This document shows positions 43,611-51,524 of a stretch of 64,000 nucleotides of DNA, in pieces. Both the position numbers and the translations under genes were made by a program. The stretch is from contig CAVYRG010000001.1 in assembly GCA_963770915.1 (NCBI GenBank), positions 2,852,001 to 2,916,000 on the forward strand, written 5' to 3'. Below the pieces are notes generated by a model that was not told where the DNA came from, ran no database searches, and was given only the letters and a program-made list of their open reading frames with translations. Numbering within the stretch: position 1 is the first letter of the stretch; each line of letters begins with the position of its first letter. Source of the stretch: PALSA-270 sp963770915 (lineage in GTDB: Bacteria; Acidobacteriota; Terriglobia; Terriglobales; Acidobacteriaceae).

Positions 43611-44705
43611 GTGGACTTGTTTTTGGTTCGGGGTTTATTCGTCCTTATTGTTGCGGTAACTTGCTATCTTCTTCAGCCGTTTGACTTGCCCAGAAACCTG
43701 GACGCCGGTGTCGGCGCGCTGGTGGGCCTCAGCATTGTGCTGTTCGAATGGAAGCTGCGGCGCATCAGCCTCACCAGGCTGATTGGAGCGGCCATCGGCA
43801 GCGTGCTCGGCATTCTGGGCGCCTACCTGTTCGCCCTGGTCATCCGCAACAGCGTTCAGCCGAGCCACACACAAAGCTTCCTGCAGATCATGGTCATGCT
43901 GCTGATGGCTTATGTGGGGTTGGTGGTGGGAGCCAACAAAGGCGACCTGCTCAATCTGGCGGCGCTGGGGGGGATTTTCGGCGGCGATAAGCAGTCCAAA
44001 AAGAGCTACAAGATTCTCGACACCAGCGTCATTATCGACGGCCGCATTGCCGATATTGCCGAGACCGGGTTTCTCGACGGGATCATTGTGATTCCCCAGT
44101 TTGTCTTGCGCGAACTGCAGTTGGTGGCCGATTCTGCCGACTCGCTGAAGCGCAACCGGGGCCGCCGCGGTCTCGATATTTTGCAGCGACTGCAGAAGAT
44201 CGCCTCGGTGCAGATTCAGATCGTGGAAGATGATTTTCCCGCCGTGCGGGAAGTGGACCTGAAGCTGATTGAGCTGGCCAAGGTGTATGAGGGCAAGATC
44301 ATCACTAACGACTTCAATTTGAACAAAGTGGCGCAACTGCAGGGCGTGGAAGTGCTGAACATCAATGAGCTGGCCAACTCGCTGAAGCCGATCGTGCTGC
44401 CGGGCGAGACGATGAAGGTCTTCATCCTGAAGGAAGGCAAGGAATACAACCAGGGTGTGGCTTATCTGGATGACGGCACCATGGTCGTGGTGGATAACGC
44501 GCGGAAGATGATTGGCAAGACGGTGGATATTTCCGTGACGTCGGTGCTGCAGACTACTGCGGGAAAGATGATTTTCGGGAAGTGGGACGACCGGATTGGG
44601 ATGCGGCCTGAACCGCGCCAGCCGGTAGCTGCCGTTGCAGCGGGAGGGCCCGCTTCAGAACCGAAAAAGCCGCAGCCGTTTTTGACCGAGCACCCGGCGG
44701 AGTAG
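43611..44705 (+). CDS. Membrane-anchored PIN-TRAM domain protein (YacL-like)
   Basis: Four hydrophobic segments at the N-terminus (LFVLIVAVTCYLLQPF, GVGALVGLSIVLFEW, IGSVLGILGAYLFALVI, IMVMLLMAYVGLVVG) precede a PIN domain (YKILDTSVIIDGRIADIAE, FVLRELQLVADSADSLKRNR, IITNDFNLNKVAQL). A TRAM domain (VFILKEGKEYNQGVAYLDDG) follows. This is the layout of Bacillus YacL, which lies near ispD/ispF-type genes; here ispD is 1.3 kb downstream. Likely a membrane-bound RNA-binding or RNase protein. The Ala/Pro-rich tail is unique. Confidence 0.85.
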   Translation: MDLFLVRGLFVLIVAVTCYLLQPFDLPRNLDAGVGALVGLSIVLFEWKLRRISLTRLIGAAIGSVLGILGAYLFALVIRNSVQPSHTQSFLQIMVMLLMAYVGLVVGANKGDLLNLAALGGIFGGDKQSKKSYKILDTSVIIDGRIADIAETGFLDGIIVIPQFVLRELQLVADSADSLKRNRGRRGLDILQRLQKIASVQIQIVEDDFPAVREVDLKLIELAKVYEGKIITNDFNLNKVAQLQGVEVLNINELANSLKPIVLPGETMKVFILKEGKEYNQGVAYLDDGTMVVVDNARKMIGKTVDISVTSVLQTTAGKMIFGKWDDRIGMRPEPRQPVAAVAAGGPASEPKKPQPFLTEHPAE

Positions 44706-44710
44706 GTGCG

Positions 44711-45184
44711 GTGGCCGTCCCCGAACGCAGCGCTCGCACTAAGGTGGTAATCGCCGAGGCGCTCATTGTCGGATTCATAGCGTCGTGGTCTTTTGCGTCC
44801 CGGCCCGATCCCGAGACGCATTTCCACAATTCTGTTCTGGCCCTCATGATTCTGCCGTTCTTTGCCGCGCTATTTCTCCAGTTGGCGCCTCCGAAGACGC
44901 AATCATGGGGAATGCTCCGTGCGTTCCATGAGGGCGGAATCGTGCTGTGGGGCAGCCTCGCAATGATTTTTCTTGTGATGTCGGTCGTCCCTCAGGGAGC
45001 AGGGATAGGAGAACTGTGGCCTGCATTGGCGTCTTGCGCCGGGCTTACGGCTGTTCAGCTATGGGTCCGGTTTATCACTCGAAAGTTTGTTAGGGAGGGG
45101 CCGTCCCTTCGCAGGAGTTGGACCACGGCGGTACGAGTTCTGACGGTGCTTTATTTCGCCGTCCTGGTTCTATCGTTGAAGTAG
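44711..45184 (+). CDS. Hypothetical membrane protein
   Basis: Starts with GTG five bases after the YacL-like gene's stop codon, so co-transcription is likely. The 157 residues hold about four hydrophobic segments (IAEALIVGFIASWSFA, VLALMILPFFAALFLQL, GSLAMIFLVMSVVPQGAG, TVLYFAVLVLSLK). No family recognised. Confidence 0.5.
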   Translation: MAVPERSARTKVVIAEALIVGFIASWSFASRPDPETHFHNSVLALMILPFFAALFLQLAPPKTQSWGMLRAFHEGGIVLWGSLAMIFLVMSVVPQGAGIGELWPALASCAGLTAVQLWVRFITRKFVREGPSLRRSWTTAVRVLTVLYFAVLVLSLK

Positions 45185-45198
45185 GAAAACCAGAAAGT

Positions 45199-45609
45199 TC
45201 ACTCCACAGCGGCCGCCGTCACTGTCAACACATCTCCCTGCACCGTGCCGACGATGCGGACGCGCTCGCCGGCCAAGCTATCGAACTCGGCCCGGTTGCC
45301 TTCCAGAATGTAACTCGCATCACCATCGACGAGCATATATTTCGCCCCGTGCCGCACGCAGGAGCGAGTGCACTCCGCGGGAGTCTTGTCGGAGTTCTGC
45401 AGATGCCTCGCGCCGCAGCGAGAATCGGTAATGATTCCAGAGAAGGTCTGCGTGGATAGGTTTTTTTGTTCGACCGCCGTGGCGTTCACAGTCGTGCCGA
45501 CGGCGAAGGTCGCACCCGCCAGCAGCAGGGCGAGGGCGAGAGACGTGGCCAGGGTTGCCGTGAAACAATAGGCGACGAGCGCGAGCAGCGAGCGATTCCG
45601 CTTTTCCAT
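45199..45609 (-). CDS. Secreted hypothetical protein of an acidobacterial family
   Basis: Signal peptide or anchor (TLATSLALALLLAGATFAV) then TFSGIITDSRCGARHLQNSD, AECTRSCVRHGAKYMLVDGD and FDSLAGERVRIVGTVQGDVL. Three cysteines (SRCGA, ECTRSC) suggest disulfides or metal binding. The T[F/Y]SGxITDSxCGAxH motif with a CTxxCVxxGAKYxL unit occurs in many Acidobacteriota secreted proteins. Function unknown. Confidence 0.7.
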   Translation of the reverse strand: MEKRNRSLLALVAYCFTATLATSLALALLLAGATFAVGTTVNATAVEQKNLSTQTFSGIITDSRCGARHLQNSDKTPAECTRSCVRHGAKYMLVDGDASYILEGNRAEFDSLAGERVRIVGTVQGDVLTVTAAAVE

Positions 45610-45997
45610 ATTGTCCTCCTGGGCGGCCAGATGGTTTTAGCGGCCCTTTCCTCCGGGCTAGCAGCGCTGCAGCTAACCTTGCGGATGCAACTGACCGGCC
45701 AAACGCGGCTTTCTTGCGCCCTTCGTATGTTCTTCTTTCCAGCCGATTTGCAACGTGAAGGGCGGCAAGCTTGGCTAAGCACCGTGGCAATAACTTCACG
45801 GGCGTGGGAAAGTGGACACGGTCGCGGGCGCCGAAGCGAAGTTTGGGTGTCCTCACTTCGGCTGAGCTTGGGTGGTGCCCCAAATTCGGGAACCACGAAG
45901 GACACGAAGGTACACGAAGAAGCGGCGTCAGAATTTAGCCACTGGCCTGAGTGGATTTGAACTTAGCGCTCCCGCACTCGTATACTTGCAGCCCGCC

Positions 45998-46717
45998 ATG
46001 AGGGTGATTGCGATTATTCCGGCAGCCGGCCTGGGCACGCGCATGGCTGCGCCCGCCAAGGACAAGAAAGTTCCCTCCAAGCAGTTCGCTGAGTTGGGCG
46101 GCACGCCTATTCTGATTCACACGCTGCGAAAGTTCGCCGCCTGCCCCGAGGTGAGCGAGATTTGCTTTGCGCTGCGGCCTGGCGAGATTCCCGGCTTCCG
46201 CTCCCGCCTGGAGCAGGAAAGCCAGGAAGTGCTGCAGAAGAAGCTGCAATTGGTGGAGGGGGGCGAGCACCGCCAGCAGTCGGTGGCGCATGCGCTCGAC
46301 GCGATCAGCGCTGCGCCGGATGACATTGTGCTGGTTCACGACGCAGTGCGGCCGTTCGTTTCAGCCGAAATCATTCATGAGGTTATTCGCGCGGCGCTGA
46401 AGCACGGCGCCGCCATTGCAGGAGTGCCGGCGGTGGATACGGTAAAGCTGGTCGAGCGCACCGCCGAAGAAGCGATGATCAAATCGACGGTTCCGCGGGA
46501 GCGCGTGGTGCTGGCGCAGACGCCGCAGGGATTCCGTTATCACGTGATCAAAAAAGCCTTCGACGAGGCCACGGCCGACGGCTTCATGGGAACCGACGAA
46601 GCTTCGCTGGTGGAACGCGCGGGCCACGAAGTGGCGGTGGTAATGGGCTCGGCGAAGAATATGAAGATCACCACGCCGGCCGACCTGGAGCTGGCCGAGT
46701 TCTATTCGCGAAAGTGA
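45998..46717 (+). CDS. ispD: 2-C-methyl-D-erythritol 4-phosphate cytidylyltransferase
   Basis: Third enzyme of the MEP isoprenoid pathway: CTP plus MEP gives CDP-ME. The product has IIPAAGLGTRMAAPAKDKKV, SKQFAELGGTPILIHTLRKF, EGGEHRQQSVAHAL, VLVHDAVRPFVS, and VVLAQTPQGFRYHVI. The start at 45998 opens the conserved IIPAAG strand; the upstream frame is repeat-like (cacgaaggacacgaagg). ispF follows 6 bases after its stop; ispE is encoded ~6 kb downstream. Confidence 0.94.
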   Translation: MRVIAIIPAAGLGTRMAAPAKDKKVPSKQFAELGGTPILIHTLRKFAACPEVSEICFALRPGEIPGFRSRLEQESQEVLQKKLQLVEGGEHRQQSVAHALDAISAAPDDIVLVHDAVRPFVSAEIIHEVIRAALKHGAAIAGVPAVDTVKLVERTAEEAMIKSTVPRERVVLAQTPQGFRYHVIKKAFDEATADGFMGTDEASLVERAGHEVAVVMGSAKNMKITTPADLELAEFYSRK

Positions 46718-46723
46718 ATCGCC

Positions 46724-47242
46724 TTGCCAACGGCTGACGACCGACGACCGACGACGAGAATTGGCTTCGGCTGGGACTCGCACGAGTTCCACGGCGGAAT
46801 TCCGCTCAAGCTTGGCGGGGTTAAGGTGCCGCACACGCACGGGCTGGGCGGGCATTCTGACGGCGACGCGTTGCTGCACGCAATCACCGATGCGTTGCTG
46901 GGCGCGATCGCCGCGCCCGATATTGGCTCGCTGTTTTCGCCATCCGATCCGCAGTGGAAGGGCGCGGACTCGGCGGTGTTTCTAGCCGAGGCGCTGCGGA
47001 GGGTCGAGGCGGCGGGCTACCAACTCGTGAATGTGGACTCGACGCTGATTCTCGCTGTCCCGAAAATCGGGCCGCATGCCGCGACTATTCGCGCGCGATT
47101 GGCGGAATTGCTGAAGATTCCGCCCGACTGCATCGGCATCAAGGCAAAGACCCCCGAGGGCATCGGGACGAACAATGCGGTGATCGCGCAAGCGGTGGTG
47201 CTGCTGGAGAAGCGAGCGAAACCCAAAGCAGCCACGGATTAG
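46724..47242 (+). CDS. ispF: 2-C-methyl-D-erythritol 2,4-cyclodiphosphate synthase
   Basis: IspF converts CDP-ME-2-phosphate to MEcPP. Motifs: RIGFGWDSHEF (usual GYDxH metal ligands), GGHSDGDALLHAITDALLGA, DIGSLFSPSDPQWKG, VDSTLILAVPKIGPH and GIKAKTPEGIGTNN. The start is unusual: the first ~11 codons (TTG start, PTADDRRPTT) are encoded by heptamer repeats CCGACGA. Family members begin near RIGFG, so the repeat supplies the start. It directly follows ispD. Confidence 0.93.
   Translation: MPTADDRRPTTRIGFGWDSHEFHGGIPLKLGGVKVPHTHGLGGHSDGDALLHAITDALLGAIAAPDIGSLFSPSDPQWKGADSAVFLAEALRRVEAAGYQLVNVDSTLILAVPKIGPHAATIRARLAELLKIPPDCIGIKAKTPEGIGTNNAVIAQAVVLLEKRAKPKAATD
46734..46757. repeat. Heptamer repeat at the 5' end of ispF
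   Basis: CTGACGA-CCGACGA-CCGACGA-CGA on the plus strand, the same family as the TCGTCGG repeats in dnaG. It overlaps the start codon region of ispF. Confidence 0.7.
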
Positions 47243-47302
47243 CGCGGATTTTACGGATCAAACGCAATTTCTGCATTGATACGCGAATATCCTTGGGCCG
47301 GC

Positions 47303-48133
47303 TTACACCGACTCGAATTCCCCTGCCAACTCTGTGTGCCTTTCCTTCGCCGCTTCGATCAGGGCGCGGAAGATGGCGCGCGAGCGCGCGTCGTCGGTGG
47401 AGCGCTCGGGATGCCATTGCACGGCGAGGACGAAATGATCGGGGGATGTGCCTTCGACGGCTTCGATGATGCCGTCGTCGGGGCAGCGGGCGACGATGCG
47501 CAGGCCGTCCCCGATGACTTCGGCGGATTGATGATGGCTGGAGTTGACGGGAATCAGCAGCTTATCGGCAGGGGCTAAAGCCCCGAATCTTTGCTCTTCC
47601 TGATTCCCCCGGCTGAAGCCGGGGGCTTCCACGGTCGGGCCGGGGCCTTCAGCCCCGGCGGAGACAATTTCCGCCAGCTTCGAATGCACGTCCAATTCGA
47701 CGTTATGCGCCACGGGCACGGTGCGCCCCGCCTCATGATTGATGGTCGACTCGATGTGCTGCAGCAGCGTGCCGCTGCGATAGACGTTGAGAATCTGCAG
47801 CCCATAGCAAATCCCGAGCACCGGCTTGCGCATGTTGTAGGCGTCTTGCAGGAGCAACTCATCGACCGTATCGCGGCGCGGGTCGGCCGGGTCGGTCTTC
47901 GGATGGCGCGCGGCGTCGTACTTGGCAGGGTCCACGTCAGCATTGCTTCCCGGCAGCAGGACGGCGTCGCAGCGCTCGATGAGCTTCATCACTTCGGCCG
48001 GAGCCTGGTCGAGAGGGATGCGCACCGGCTCGCCTCCGGCCTGCTCGACCGCTGCGGCGTACTGCGGATAGGCGCGCTCGCCGTATTTCAGGTCGGTCGA
48101 GTGCGGCAGCGGAATGGCGATGCGCGGGCGCAT
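47303..48133 (-). CDS. Class I glutamine-amidotransferase-like hydrolase (PuuD-type) with repeat-derived insert
   Basis: The product resembles gamma-glutamyl-GABA hydrolase (PuuD): IAIPLPHSTDLKYGERAYPQ, LLPGSNADVDPAKYD, nucleophile elbow GICYGLQILNVYRSG, HHQSAEVIGDGL, and VQWHPERS with the catalytic His and Glu. Between SKLAEIVSAG and DKLLIPVNSSHHQ, about 30 residues (roughly 159-188) are encoded by a palindromic repeat, in frame. Without it the length (~246) matches the family. Substrate unknown. Confidence 0.83.
   Translation of the reverse strand: MRPRIAIPLPHSTDLKYGERAYPQYAAAVEQAGGEPVRIPLDQAPAEVMKLIERCDAVLLPGSNADVDPAKYDAARHPKTDPADPRRDTVDELLLQDAYNMRKPVLGICYGLQILNVYRSGTLLQHIESTINHEAGRTVPVAHNVELDVHSKLAEIVSAGAEGPGPTVEAPGFSRGNQEEQRFGALAPADKLLIPVNSSHHQSAEVIGDGLRIVARCPDDGIIEAVEGTSPDHFVLAVQWHPERSTDDARSRAIFRALIEAAKERHTELAGEFESV
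47571..47656. repeat. Palindromic element inside the amidotransferase gene
   Basis: GGGGCTAAAGCCCC (47571-47584), CCCCCGGCTGAAGCCGGGGG (47606-47625) and GGGGCCTTCAGCCCC (47642-47656) form three hairpins. It is of the intergenic 'GGCTGAAGCC' type but here is read in frame. Confidence 0.85.
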
Positions 48134-48257
48134 GAATCAATTGTAGCGTCTCTCTCCGCGCAGTAGACCAAGCCCAGAGCCAGTAAGCAGCTGGCCCCCG
48201 AGTTAGGCCTGAAGCCGGGAAGGTCCAAATCCGCCCACCGACGAAAAACAAAAAAGC

Positions 48258-48293
48258 TTGACATGTGGTGTAGTGATATAGTTAACTATATCA
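48258..48293 (+). promoter_or_regulatory. Promoter and GntR operator of the DUF1579-like/gntR/ABC operon
   Basis: TTGACA (48258-48263) is a good -35 box. The perfect 20-base palindrome TGATATAGTTAACTATATCA (48274-48293) occupies the -10 position (TTAACT lies 18 bases from the -35). A YtrA-type GntR repressor is encoded 640 bases downstream and is the likely ligand. Confidence 0.7.
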
Positions 48294-48358
48294 GTGAACA
48301 GAGGGCAAGCAATCGCGGCCCTTGAGTTGAAGAGGAATATCGCTAAGGAGAATGAACT

Positions 48359-48895
48359 ATGAAATCCGTACGTTTTGTGTGGCCTGTTATTTTCTTGTCG
48401 CTGTGCGCCGTGGCTTTCGCGCAGTCGGCCGCGCCACCCGCCGCGCCATCGGAAGCGCAGAAGTCGTTTGACAAACTGAAAACTCTGGCCGGTTCCTGGG
48501 ACGGTGTGCTCTCGGGTACGGGGACGGAATTTGACGGCAAAACCATGCACTTTACACTGCGCGTAACGTCCACCGGGAATGCGGTGATGCACGAAATGAC
48601 CGGGCTGCCGGGACGGCCAGACGATCCTATCACCATGTTCTATCTGGACGGAGACCGCTTGATGCTGACGCATTATTGTGACGCAGGCAACCGGCCGCAA
48701 ATGGTGGCCAGGACCTCGCCGGATGGGAACACGCTGGACTTCGACTACCTTGACGCCACCGGCAACATGCAATATGGACATATGCATCATGTGGCATTCA
48801 CCTTCATTGACGCCAATCATCACAGCGAGGACTGGACGTTCATGGCAGGAGATAAGACAAGCCGTGCGCACTTCGACCTGCAGCGCACGAAATAG
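48359..48895 (+). CDS. Secreted protein, DUF1579-like
   Basis: First gene behind the palindromic operator. Signal peptide (FVWPVIFLSLCAVAFAQ), then AQKSFDKLKTLAGSWDGVLS, ITMFYLDGDRLMLTHYCDAG, TLDFDYLDATGNMQYGHM and HHSEDWTFMAGDK. The LAGxWxG start and HYCxxGN pattern resemble DUF1579/lipocalin-like domains. Role unknown. It is followed by gntR and ABC genes on the same strand, so it may share their regulation. Confidence 0.7.
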   Translation: MKSVRFVWPVIFLSLCAVAFAQSAAPPAAPSEAQKSFDKLKTLAGSWDGVLSGTGTEFDGKTMHFTLRVTSTGNAVMHEMTGLPGRPDDPITMFYLDGDRLMLTHYCDAGNRPQMVARTSPDGNTLDFDYLDATGNMQYGHMHHVAFTFIDANHHSEDWTFMAGDKTSRAHFDLQRTK

Positions 48896-48933
48896 GCGAG
48901 GCGTATCTTGGTGGGGGCGTTCTGGACAACCGG

Positions 48934-49326
48934 ATGGACCGTGAGTGGAACGATAGCCAGCCGATTTACCGCCAGCTGCGCGACCGCGTGGTGGCGATGA
49001 TCCTCGACGGCGTGCTCAAGGAAGGCGACACGCTGCCCTCGGTGCGCAACGTCGCAGCCGATTATCGGGTCAATCCGCTCACGGTCCTGAAGGGCTATCA
49101 GCAACTGGTGGACGAAGAGCTGGTGGAGAAGCGGCGGGGGCTGGGCATGTTCGTCAGGGAGGGCGCGCGCAGTCTGCTGCTGAAGGGGGAACGCCAGAGA
49201 TTTCTTGCCGAGGAATGGCCTCGGGTTTGCGAAACCATTCAGCGGCTGGGCCTGAAGCCGGAGGAACTGTTAAACGGGGACGCAAACCGCCGGCAGAAGC
49301 CGAAGGCGAAAGAGGAGGAGCGCTGA
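48934..49326 (+). CDS. GntR-family transcriptional regulator, YtrA type
   Basis: A 130-residue protein starting MDREWNDSQPIYRQLRDRVV, with a winged helix (EGDTLPSVRNVAADYRVNPL, TVLKGYQQLVDEELVEKRRG, LGMFVREGARSLLL). It lacks the large effector domain, as in YtrA regulators. It lies between the exported protein and an ABC ATPase/permease pair, and should repress the operon through the palindrome at 48274. Confidence 0.9.
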   Translation: MDREWNDSQPIYRQLRDRVVAMILDGVLKEGDTLPSVRNVAADYRVNPLTVLKGYQQLVDEELVEKRRGLGMFVREGARSLLLKGERQRFLAEEWPRVCETIQRLGLKPEELLNGDANRRQKPKAKEEER

Positions 49327-49330
49327 ATTC

Positions 49331-50206
49331 ATGGCGTGCATAGAAGCTCGCGGCCTGCGCAAAGCGTTCGGCGCAACCATTGCCGTGGACGGCATCGATT
49401 TGCGGGTCGAAGAGGGCCGCATTCTGGGGCTCATTGGCCCCAATGGCGCCGGCAAGACGACCGCGCTCAATGCGATTCTCGGCCTGACCCCATACGAGGG
49501 CGAGTTGAAGGTGCTGGGGCGCGATCCCTGGAAGGAACGCGATCGGCTCATGTGCGATGTCTGCTTTATTGCGGATGTCGCAGTCTTGCCGCGCTGGATT
49601 AGGGTTTCGCAGGCGCTCGACTACATGGCGGGAGTGCATCCGCGATTCGATCGCGCCAAGGCGGAGGGTTTTCTGGCGAAGACCGACATCCGGCGCACCA
49701 ACAAGATCAGGGAATTGTCCAAGGGCATGGTAACGCAGCTGCACCTCGCGCTGATCATGGCCATTGACGCGAGACTGCTGGTGCTGGACGAGCCGACTCT
49801 CGGCCTGGACATTCTGTATCGCAAGCAGTTCTACGATTCGCTGTTAAACGATTACTTCGACCGCAGCCGCACCATCGTGGTGACCACCCATCAGGTGGAA
49901 GAGGTCGAGCACGTCCTGACCGATCTCATGTTCATGAACCGGGGCCGCATCGTGCTCAATTGCAGCATGGAGGAATTTGAGTCGCGCTATCTAGAAGTGA
50001 CAGTGAATCCCGAGCAGGTTGGGGCCGCCCGGGCGCTTAGGCCGATGGGCGAGCGGCAATTGCTGGGCCGCAGCATTCTGCTGTTCGAGCAAGTGGATCG
50101 CCAGCAACTCGCCGGGCTGGGCGAAGTGCGCGCCCCCAGTATCGCAGACTTGTTCGTGGCGGTGATCGGCAATCAGGACCGCCAAACCCAAGGAGCGGCC
50201 CGATGA
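49331..50206 (+). CDS. ABC transporter ATP-binding protein
   Basis: Walker A (GLIGPNGAGKTTALNAI), LSKGMVTQLHLAL as the signature, Walker B (LLVLDEPTLGLDI) and the switch histidine in TTHQVEEVEHV. The C-terminal region (residues ~210-290) is beyond the ATPase core, as in YtrB-like proteins. It pairs with the permease gene whose start overlaps its end by four bases. Substrate unknown; YtrA-linked exporters usually act in envelope or antibiotic stress. Confidence 0.92.
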   Translation: MACIEARGLRKAFGATIAVDGIDLRVEEGRILGLIGPNGAGKTTALNAILGLTPYEGELKVLGRDPWKERDRLMCDVCFIADVAVLPRWIRVSQALDYMAGVHPRFDRAKAEGFLAKTDIRRTNKIRELSKGMVTQLHLALIMAIDARLLVLDEPTLGLDILYRKQFYDSLLNDYFDRSRTIVVTTHQVEEVEHVLTDLMFMNRGRIVLNCSMEEFESRYLEVTVNPEQVGAARALRPMGERQLLGRSILLFEQVDRQQLAGLGEVRAPSIADLFVAVIGNQDRQTQGAAR

Positions 50207-51111
50207 ACGCGCATTCGAGTGGGGTATCCGAATCCTTTCAAGCGCAAACTGTCACGCCCGTAGCCATCTCGGCAAGGCGAGCCTTCTATTGGTCGGTGCG
50301 GCGGGAGTTGTGGGAATACCGTTCGATCTACATCGCGCCACTGGCCGCCGCGTGCGTCGCGTTGCTCGGGTTTCTGATCGGCACGATCGGCCGCGGGCTG
50401 GCGACGCAGGATCTGTTGCGGCGGCAGGCGATACTGGAAGAGCCGACCACCTTCGCCGCCGCCATGATTATGCTGGCGTCGGTCATCGTTTCCATCTTCT
50501 ATTGCTTGGACGCGCTGCACGGCGAGCGGCGCGATCGCAGCATCCTGTTCTGGAAGTCGTTGCCGGTGTCCGATCTCATCACTGTGCTCGCCAAGGCGAG
50601 CGTGGCGATCGTCATTATTCCTCTGGTGACTTTCGCCGTCACCTTCGCGATGCAGCTGATCATGGCGTTGCTGAGCGCCATGGCACTGCTCGGAAGCGGC
50701 CTGAGCGCGGCAATGCTCTGGACCCACTTCCTGGAAATGTCGGTGATGCTGCTCTACCACTTGGCGGCGATCCACGGGCTGTCGTTTGCGCCCATCTACG
50801 CGTGGATGCTGCTGGTTTCGGCCTGGGCTCGGCGTGCGACATTCTTGTGGGCCTTCCTGCCGTTTCTGGTTATTAGCATCGGGGAGAAGATCGCGTTCAA
50901 CTCCTGGCACTTCGCCCGCATGCTTGGCTACATCGCGGGAGGCGGACACGAAAGCGACGCTTACATGGCCGGCAGCAAGTCGATGGCGCCGCTGTCTATG
51001 ATCTCGCCGGTTCATTTCCTGCTCAGCCCGGGATTGTGGATCGGGCTGGGCGTGGCTGCGATATTCCTGACTGCCGCCGTCCGGCTTCGCCGCCATCGAG
51101 GGCCGATCTGA
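50203..51111 (+). CDS. ABC transporter permease
   Basis: A 302-residue membrane protein, with hydrophobic segments including IYIAPLAAACVALLGFLIGT, AAMIMLASVIVSIFYCLDAL, ALLSAMALLGSGLSAAML and IYAWMLLVSAWARRATFLW, about six in all. HGERRDRSILFWKSLPVSD is the cytoplasmic coupling loop typical of ABC-2 type permeases. The start overlaps the ATPase gene stop. Substrate unknown. Confidence 0.88.
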   Translation: MNAHSSGVSESFQAQTVTPVAISARRAFYWSVRRELWEYRSIYIAPLAAACVALLGFLIGTIGRGLATQDLLRRQAILEEPTTFAAAMIMLASVIVSIFYCLDALHGERRDRSILFWKSLPVSDLITVLAKASVAIVIIPLVTFAVTFAMQLIMALLSAMALLGSGLSAAMLWTHFLEMSVMLLYHLAAIHGLSFAPIYAWMLLVSAWARRATFLWAFLPFLVISIGEKIAFNSWHFARMLGYIAGGGHESDAYMAGSKSMAPLSMISPVHFLLSPGLWIGLGVAAIFLTAAVRLRRHRGPI

Positions 51112-51146
51112 TTGGCGGGTGGAATTGGGGGCGGACGACGGCTGTA

Positions 51147-51449
51147 CTAGCTCGCCCGCTCGATTGCCGCCAGGGCTTTGGCCTGGCGGTAGCGGCGGAC
51201 CTCCATCAGGCTCGCTGCTACCAGGACGATCACGGCGGCCACGAGCGCCACCGGCGCCGCCACATACTTGTACGCCACGGTCAGGTTCGGGTGCGTGCCG
51301 CGCAGCCAGGCGTGGATGACCGCCCCGAAAATCCCCAGCAGCAGGCTGACCGCGAAAGACAGCAACGTGAGCGGAAACGTGATGAGCAGCACGCGCACCG
51401 GAACCAGGTACCAACGCGGCGTGCGAATGGGCGCTTGCGTGGGAGTCAT
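51147..51449 (-). CDS. Small hypothetical membrane protein
   Basis: 100 residues with two hydrophobic segments (VLLITFPLTLLSFAVSLLLGIFG and VAAPVALVAAVIVLVAASLM), a Pro-rich N-terminus and a basic C-terminus (EVRRYRQAKALAAIERAS). It runs opposite to the ABC permease. Function unknown. Confidence 0.6.
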   Translation of the reverse strand: MTPTQAPIRTPRWYLVPVRVLLITFPLTLLSFAVSLLLGIFGAVIHAWLRGTHPNLTVAYKYVAAPVALVAAVIVLVAASLMEVRRYRQAKALAAIERAS

Positions 51450-51524
51450 CGTGTTTAGGCTACATCATTTGGCAGCGGATGCGCTCAGGCGGCTGCCACA
51501 GGAGCGGTGCGCTACAATGCTGCT

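Noticed and set aside
50173..51414. 413-codon minus-strand frame opposite the ABC permease
   Set aside because: Arg/Gln/His-rich shadow sequence without motifs; the permease on the plus strand has clear membrane segments.
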